Below, one piece after another: positions 33,819 to 37,343 of a DNA stretch of 37,343 nt. The stretch lies in NCBI GenBank assembly GCA_963631545.1, contig CAVGRN010000019.1:1-37343 (forward strand), written 5' to 3'. How positions within the stretch are numbered: the stretch's first letter is position 1; each line of letters begins with the position of its first letter. The position numbers and the translations under genes were made by a program. The notes under the pieces are model-generated. The model ran no database searches, was not told where the DNA came from, and was given only the letters and a program-made list of their open reading frames with translations. The DNA is from UBA1181 sp963631545. Its GTDB lineage: Bacteria; Bacteroidota; Bacteroidia; Bacteroidales; Paludibacteraceae.

Positions 33819-34592
33819 ATGGATAGAATAGCAAAACTTTTTTCAGAGAATAAAGGAAATTTATTGTCAGTCTATTTCACCGCAGGCTTCCCAAAGTTGG
33901 ATAGCACGGTAGAGGTCATCAAGGAGTTGGACGCTGCCGGTGTGAACATGATCGAGATCGGTGTTCCGTTTTCTGACCCAATGGCAGACGGTCCCGTTAT
34001 CCAAGCCAGCAGCCAAAAGGCGTTGAACAATGGAATGTCGCAGAAACTGCTTTTCGAGCAGTTGAAGGACATCCGCAAAGTGACGGATATGCCTTTGATT
34101 TTGATGGGTTACCTCAACACTGCTATGCAATTCGGTTTCGAAAACTACTGTAAAAAGGCAGCCGAGGTGGGTGTCGATGGTTTCATTATCCCAGATATTC
34201 CATTGGAGGAGTACGAGGCACAATACAAGCCAATCGCCGAGAAATACGGCATCAAGTTCATCTTATTGGTGACTCCAGAGACGACAGACGAGCGTATTCG
34301 CCAGATCGACGATATCAGCACAGGCTTCGTCTACATGGTTTCTTCAGCCTCTACAACTGGTGCGCAGAAGAGTTTCAACGAGGCAAAACAAGCCTACTTC
34401 AAACGTATCTCCGACATGAAGTTGAAGAATCCGACCCTCGTAGGTTTCGGCGTTTCCAACAAGGAAACTTACGATGCTGCCTGCAAATATTCCAGAGGAG
34501 CCATCATCGGAAGCGCCTTCGTGAAATGTTTGTCAGAGCAACCAACCATCAAAGAGGCAGTCGCTAAGCTGATTGACAATTTGAAGAAATGA
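33819..34592 (+). CDS. trpA: Tryptophan synthase alpha chain
   Basis: 257 residues; retro-aldol cleavage of indole-3-glycerol phosphate to indole, channelled to TrpB. Catalytic E46 and D57 in MIEIGVPFSDPMADGP (E49 and D60 in E. coli); phosphate loop VGFGVSNKE and GSAFVK near the C-terminus. It is the last operon gene, 36 bp after trpF, with a terminator 8 bp after its stop. Confidence 0.97.
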   Translation: MDRIAKLFSENKGNLLSVYFTAGFPKLDSTVEVIKELDAAGVNMIEIGVPFSDPMADGPVIQASSQKALNNGMSQKLLFEQLKDIRKVTDMPLILMGYLNTAMQFGFENYCKKAAEVGVDGFIIPDIPLEEYEAQYKPIAEKYGIKFILLVTPETTDERIRQIDDISTGFVYMVSSASTTGAQKSFNEAKQAYFKRISDMKLKNPTLVGFGVSNKETYDAACKYSRGAIIGSAFVKCLSEQPTIKEAVAKLIDNLKK

Positions 34593-34599
34593 AAACGAG

Positions 34600-34639
34600 A
34601 AAGGGCGTAGAGTTCAGCACTCCACGCCCTTTTAATTTT
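34600..34639 (+). terminator. trp operon terminator (shared with convergent hisIE)
   Basis: AAAGGGCGT (34600-34608) and ACGCCCTTT (34624-34632) with inner GAG/CTC (34610-34612, 34620-34622) and a 7-nt loop, then TAATTTT. On the minus strand the T tract is weaker, but it is the only hairpin for hisIE in the 67-bp gap. Confidence 0.9.
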
Positions 34640-34659
34640 GGCAACCGGCAGAAGCGGAT

Positions 34660-35238
34660 TTATTCTTTGTGCCGCGCCTTCAGTTCCCTCGCCAGGTCTT
34701 CTATGCGATAACCCTTTTCGGTGAGGAGGACGATGAGGTGGTACATCAAGTCGGACGACTCGTAAAGGAACTGCTCACCTGTGCCGTTGGTGGCTTCGAT
34801 AATGGTTTCCACAGCCTCTTCGCCAACCTTTTGGGCTATTTTGTTAACGCCCTTAGTAAAGAGTTTTGTGGTGTACGAGCCTTCGGGCATTTCACGCTTC
34901 CGTTTTTCAATGAAACTCTGCAAATAGGAGAGGAACGCCAGATCCTCAAGGTTCTTCTCTCCGCGGAAAGTGTCTGCGCCTGTGGTCGACCCTTCTGGCC
35001 GCGCCTTGATGATGACGGCGGTGTTGTCGGTGTTGTAGACGAGGTCGTCCACTGCCACGGGCTTGAAATATTCGCCGCCCGTAACAACCTCAATGGCGGT
35101 GTTGTCTGCGTTGAGCAAATACACCTCTTTAGTTTCATTCATTTTGGCAAGTGCGGCATCGTCCACAAAACCCACTTTCAGGATTTTTTGGGTGCGGACA
35201 TCCTGCACCACCGCCTGGAGCAATTTTTTTTCAGACAT
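34660..35238 (-). CDS. hisIE: HisIE with a degenerate HisI half and intact HisE half
   Basis: 192 residues. Residues 102-190 are a normal phosphoribosyl-ATP pyrophosphohydrolase (HisE): MPEGSYTTKLF, then K137-VGEE-AVE144 and D163 in SSDLMYH. Residues 1-96 align along their length with HisI (AVVQDVRTQKILKVGFVDDAAL matches the family start, and the junction GEKNLED matches that of Bacteroidota HisIE), but every metal and catalytic position is gone: D-C-D-x-D is VYNTDNT (67-73), A-C-H-T-G is STTG (84-87), the last Cys is Thr90. There is not one Cys or His in 1-96. The cyclohydrolase step must be done elsewhere, or this half is structural. It starts 12 bp after argD, so the two form an operon. 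Confidence 0.85.
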   Translation of the reverse strand: MSEKKLLQAVVQDVRTQKILKVGFVDDAALAKMNETKEVYLLNADNTAIEVVTGGEYFKPVAVDDLVYNTDNTAVIIKARPEGSTTGADTFRGEKNLEDLAFLSYLQSFIEKRKREMPEGSYTTKLFTKGVNKIAQKVGEEAVETIIEATNGTGEQFLYESSDLMYHLIVLLTEKGYRIEDLARELKARHKE

Positions 35239-35250
35239 TGTTCCTTGGGG

Positions 35251-36390
35251 TTAATAGTTTTTGGATAGGGATTTCTTCAATCGCCCGATGAAATCGTCCA
35301 CATTAGCCTTTGTGATGCAGAGTGGCGGCAAGATGCGAAGCACGTTTGTGCCGCTGCATCCGGTGAAGGTGTGTTGCTGATACACCAAATCGTTTCGAAC
35401 ATCCTTGTAAGGGCGGTCGAGTTCAACGCCAATCATCAGTCCGCGCCCGCGCACATCGGTAACGTGCGGTAAGTTTTCCGTTTTCAGTCGGTTGATGAAG
35501 TACTCGCCCACGGTGGCGACGTTCTGCACAAGGTTCTCCTTCTCCATCACATCAATCACAGCCAATGCTGCAGTGCAGGCAAGGTGGTTACCCCCGAAGG
35601 TGGTGCCGAGTTGTCCAATCACCGGCTTGAACTTAGGCGAGATAAGCACGCCCGCCATAGGGAATCCGTTGCCAATGCCTTTTGCCACTGTGATAACGTC
35701 TGGCTTCACGCCGAGGTGCTGGTGGGCAAAGAATTTTCCGCTTCGTCCGTAGCCACATTGTATTTCATCGCAGATAAGCACTGTATCGTATTTGTCGCAA
35801 GCCTTGCGCAGGCCTTTCAGGAACTCCTCCGTCACCATACGGATTCCGCCCACACCTTGGATGCACTCCAAAATGACGGCGCACACATCGCCTTTTTCAA
35901 TCTCCTTGACCCAAGCGTCGAGGTCGTTGAGTGGCAGGTAGGTAACGTGCCCGTTGTTGTTGATGGGGGCGATTATCTTAGGATTGTTGGTAGCTTCGAC
36001 CGCCAACGATGTGCGACCGTGAAACGCCTTTTCGACGGATAGGATGCGGGTGCGGCCATTGTGGAAAGACGCTAACTTCAGTGCGTTTTCGTTCGCTTCT
36101 GCGCCCGAGTTGATGAGGAACAATTGGTAATCCTCGTAGCCGGAGATTTTGCCCAACCGCTCTGCCAACTGCACTTGCAGCGTGTTGACCACTGAGTTGG
36201 AGTAGAAGCCCAACTCGTTGATTTGCTTCGTCATCATCTCCACATAGTGTGGGTGGCAATGCCCGATGCTGATGACTGCGTGTCCGCCGTAGAAGTCCAG
36301 GTACTCCTGTCCTTTATCGTCCCAAACCGCACAACCTTTTCCTTTCACGATGTTGACGTCGAAAAGGGAGTACACGTCAAAAAGATTCAT
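35251..36390 (-). CDS. argD: Acetylornithine (or succinylornithine) aminotransferase
   Basis: 379-residue class-III PLP aminotransferase of arginine synthesis. PLP lysine K237 in VAKGIGNGFPMAG; Asp208-Glu in LICDEIQCGYGRSG; INSGAEANENALKLA for the cofactor phosphate; C-terminal GRGLMIGVEL and VLRILPPL. Bacteroidota can use succinylated intermediates in this pathway, so the acyl group is open. The start at 36390 (MNLFDVYS) matches family length; an upstream frame of 141 codons has no similarity and crosses the promoter. No other arg gene is near. Confidence 0.93.
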   Translation of the reverse strand: MNLFDVYSLFDVNIVKGKGCAVWDDKGQEYLDFYGGHAVISIGHCHPHYVEMMTKQINELGFYSNSVVNTLQVQLAERLGKISGYEDYQLFLINSGAEANENALKLASFHNGRTRILSVEKAFHGRTSLAVEATNNPKIIAPINNNGHVTYLPLNDLDAWVKEIEKGDVCAVILECIQGVGGIRMVTEEFLKGLRKACDKYDTVLICDEIQCGYGRSGKFFAHQHLGVKPDVITVAKGIGNGFPMAGVLISPKFKPVIGQLGTTFGGNHLACTAALAVIDVMEKENLVQNVATVGEYFINRLKTENLPHVTDVRGRGLMIGVELDRPYKDVRNDLVYQQHTFTGCSGTNVLRILPPLCITKANVDDFIGRLKKSLSKNY

Positions 36391-36427
36391 AGTTTCTCTC
36401 TTATTTTGAATTTGCGTGATGATTCGG

Positions 36428-36435
36428 CAAAGGTA
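36428..36435 (-). promoter_or_regulatory. -7 box of argD-hisIE
   Basis: The minus strand reads TACCTTTG followed by CC: perfect consensus, 38 bp before argD. It is the mirror image of the + strand -7 box at 36447. Confidence 0.7.
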
Positions 36436-36446
36436 CAAACTTATTA

Positions 36447-36454
36447 TACCTTTG
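36447..36454 (+). promoter_or_regulatory. -7 box of the thioesterase gene
   Basis: The + strand reads TACCTTTG followed by CGG, 34 bp before the start codon. With the box at 36428 it forms CAAAGGTA-N11-TACCTTTG, a perfect inverted repeat, so the two -7 boxes face away from one another with overlapping promoter footprints. Confidence 0.65.
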
Positions 36455-36487
36455 CGGAGGTTTTTCCGAATAAAAACGCTGTAAAGT

Positions 36488-36871
36488 ATGGAAGTTGATT
36501 TTGCGAACACGATTTTCCGCCGTTTCAAGGTGGAAAACGAAATGCTGAACGTCAATGGAACGCTCTTTGGCGGGTGCGCTATGGGGTGGATGGACAAGTT
36601 GGGACACGAACTCTCCGTGCAGTTGACGGGACAAACCATGTACACTTTTTCTGCCGACAAGATTAAATTCATCAAACCTGTTTTCCTCGGCGAAGTGGTG
36701 GAAGTGGTGGCGTCGCCGCTCGAAAAGGGTCCCGTAAAACTGCTCATCGCACTGACGCTTGTGGCAGACCCCGATGGAGAGAACCGCCGCGAGGCTATGA
36801 CCGGTGTTTTCACTTTCGTGCATGCCGACGAGAACCACCACGCTGGCAGAATACACTATATAGCTGATTAG
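36488..36871 (+). CDS. YciA-like hotdog acyl-CoA thioesterase
   Basis: 127 residues forming one hotdog domain. NVNGTLFGGCAMGWMDKLGHE (22-42) is the YciA/ACOT-type active-site helix (N-x-x-G-x-x-F-G-G-x-x-M-x-x-M-D), with D37 as the likely catalytic acid; KIKFIKPVFLGEVVEV and TGVFTFVHAD complete the fold. It hydrolyses acyl-CoA thioesters in the cytoplasm; chain length is unknown. It ends close to the N-terminal domain, without the long C-terminus of eukaryotic homologues. Divergent from argD. Confidence 0.9.
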   Translation: MEVDFANTIFRRFKVENEMLNVNGTLFGGCAMGWMDKLGHELSVQLTGQTMYTFSADKIKFIKPVFLGEVVEVVASPLEKGPVKLLIALTLVADPDGENRREAMTGVFTFVHADENHHAGRIHYIAD

Positions 36872-37013
36872 AAATGCTTTTCGAATAAAAAAGGTGCTGA
36901 TTTCTCCAAAAATTGAAGGCTAAACCTTACTTGCGTTGTTAGGCTTTCCTGTGATGATAAATGGATTCTCCATAGACAATTTGATTTTCTACAAAGACAA
37001 CCCGAAGAAGAAT

Positions 37014-37046
37014 ATTATGCAAATCACGTTATGCGATTTACATAAT
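37014..37046. repeat. Inverted repeat in the 387-bp gap 36872-37258
   Basis: ATTATGCAAATC (37014-37025) and GATTTACATAAT (37035-37046) pair with one mismatch around a 9-nt loop. No T tract follows, so it is not a terminator. It lies within a possible 33-codon frame (36954-37055) whose TGA overlaps the ATG of another short frame; neither has a recognisable product. The rest of this gap up to 37139 shows nothing else that I can support. Confidence 0.5.
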
Positions 37047-37139
37047 GCGAAATGAATAATGCTTGGGAAGAGGTGCTTGAACACGCTTACATTACAGGAG
37101 TGAACTAAGCATCACGAGTATGTTCCTTTGCTGCATTTT

Positions 37140-37254
37140 GGCGGGAAATGTGAAATTCCGCTCAAAAACCGGGCGGAAAATGTGAAATTTTAGCGAAAAA
37201 CAAGGCGGAAAATGTGAAAAACAGTGTACTTTTGGGGTCGGAAAATGTGAAATT
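37140..37254 (+). repeat. Four direct repeats, 32-33 bp apart, over the ATPase promoter
   Basis: Copies of GGCGGAAAATGTGAAATT start at 37140 (one change), 37172 (exact), 37204 (last bases differ) and 37237 (second base differs). Start-to-start distances are 32, 32 and 33 bp, close to three helical turns, and the 14-15 bp between copies are unrelated. Copy 3 covers the -33 region, the -7 box lies between copies 3 and 4, and copy 4 is in the leader. This is the arrangement of an operator array that a cooperative repressor could occupy. Confidence 0.88.
37227..37234 (+). promoter_or_regulatory. -7 box of the ATPase gene
   Basis: TACTTTTG, a perfect TAnnTTTG match, 25 bp before the ATG and between repeat copies 3 and 4. 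Confidence 0.6.
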
Positions 37255-37258
37255 AAAT

Positions 37259-37343
37259 ATGGAACTGCTTAAAAGAAAGATAGATACGGTACTTTCCGAA
37301 TGGAAGTGCAAAGAAGGTCACAAGCCTCTCATCGTGAAAGGCG
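37259..37343 (+). CDS. N-terminus of an AAA ATPase (DUF4143-type), cut by the window edge
   Basis: The 28 visible residues start MELLKRKIDTVLSEWK and end HKPLIVKG. This opening, with IVKG as the lead-in to a Walker A loop, is what one sees in the large Bacteroidales family of ATP-binding proteins with an N-terminal AAA_14 and a C-terminal DUF4143 domain. The family is widespread and its role unclear. The Walker A itself lies beyond the edge, so the call rests on the N-terminus and on the position after a promoter. Confidence 0.65.
   Translation, partial: MELLKRKIDTVLSEWKCKEGHKPLIVKG

Noticed and set aside
36391..36813. N-terminal extension of argD by 141 codons
   Set aside because: It crosses the divergent promoters and the thioesterase gene; family proteins start at the MNLFDVYS region.
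37140..37254. CRISPR array (short direct repeats with unique spacers)
   Set aside because: Repeats are 18 nt and spacers 14-15 nt, far shorter than in CRISPR; only four copies; they overlap a promoter; no cas genes.

Overview
The window reads as chromosomal core DNA from a member of the Bacteroidales (phylum Bacteroidota). The reasons are: at least ten promoters carry the Bacteroidota -7 box TAnnTTTG, here nearly always followed by C, and some have TTTG 19 bp upstream; Shine-Dalgarno sequences are not evident; and the gene content is typical (SecD-SecF fusion, long-form IspG, two hybrid two-component systems, OmpA-family beta-propeller protein, FGE-domain lipoprotein, trp operon in the order BEGDCFA). 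Family-level assignment is not possible from sequence alone. No insertion sequence, transposase, phage, CRISPR, tRNA or rRNA was found.

Layout. 1-547: non-coding, with a 22-bp tandem array of 13-bp palindromes inside a stretch bounded by 13-bp inverted repeats. 548-5517 (-): ispG and secDF. 5721-8486 (+): a two-gene unit, a secreted carboxymuconolactone-decarboxylase/cupin protein and a PorE-like TPR/propeller/OmpA protein. 8600-9610 (-): a surface lipoprotein with a long, structured 5' leader. 10278-18866 (-): two paralogous hybrid two-component regulators, each followed by a non-coding stretch ending in a hairpin; the one between them has its own promoter and a strong terminator, so it may be a small RNA gene. 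18997-21830 (-): operon metY - mntP - voltage-gated K+ channel. 22094-22258 (-): 54-aa ferredoxin. 22340-25654 (-): mfd. 25910-27544 (+): lipoprotein with two FGE-sulfatase domains. 27638-34592 (+): complete tryptophan operon with promoter, leader peptide with three adjacent Trp codons, antiterminator and terminator, then trpB, E, G, D, C, F, A. 34660-36390 (-): argD-hisIE. 36488-36871 (+): hotdog thioesterase. The right edge holds the start of an AAA ATPase behind a four-copy repeat array that overlaps its promoter.

How the genes work together. The trp genes carry chorismate to tryptophan. The leader allows three mutually exclusive RNA hairpins to be drawn base by base, so control by ribosome stalling at Trp codons is well supported; it appears to be a member of the previously described Bacteroid-trp RNA class. 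The operon is interrupted between trpE and trpG by a 200-bp palindromic element. The most unusual protein observations are (i) a HisIE whose HisI half has no cysteine or histidine at all, so it cannot have the known metal-dependent cyclohydrolase site, beside an apparently intact HisE half; and (ii) the second FGE domain of the lipoprotein at 25910, which keeps a C-x4-C pair at the place of the catalytic cysteines of formylglycine-generating enzyme while the first domain has lost it. The most unusual DNA observations are the palindrome array at the left edge and the 32-bp-spaced operator-like array at the right edge.
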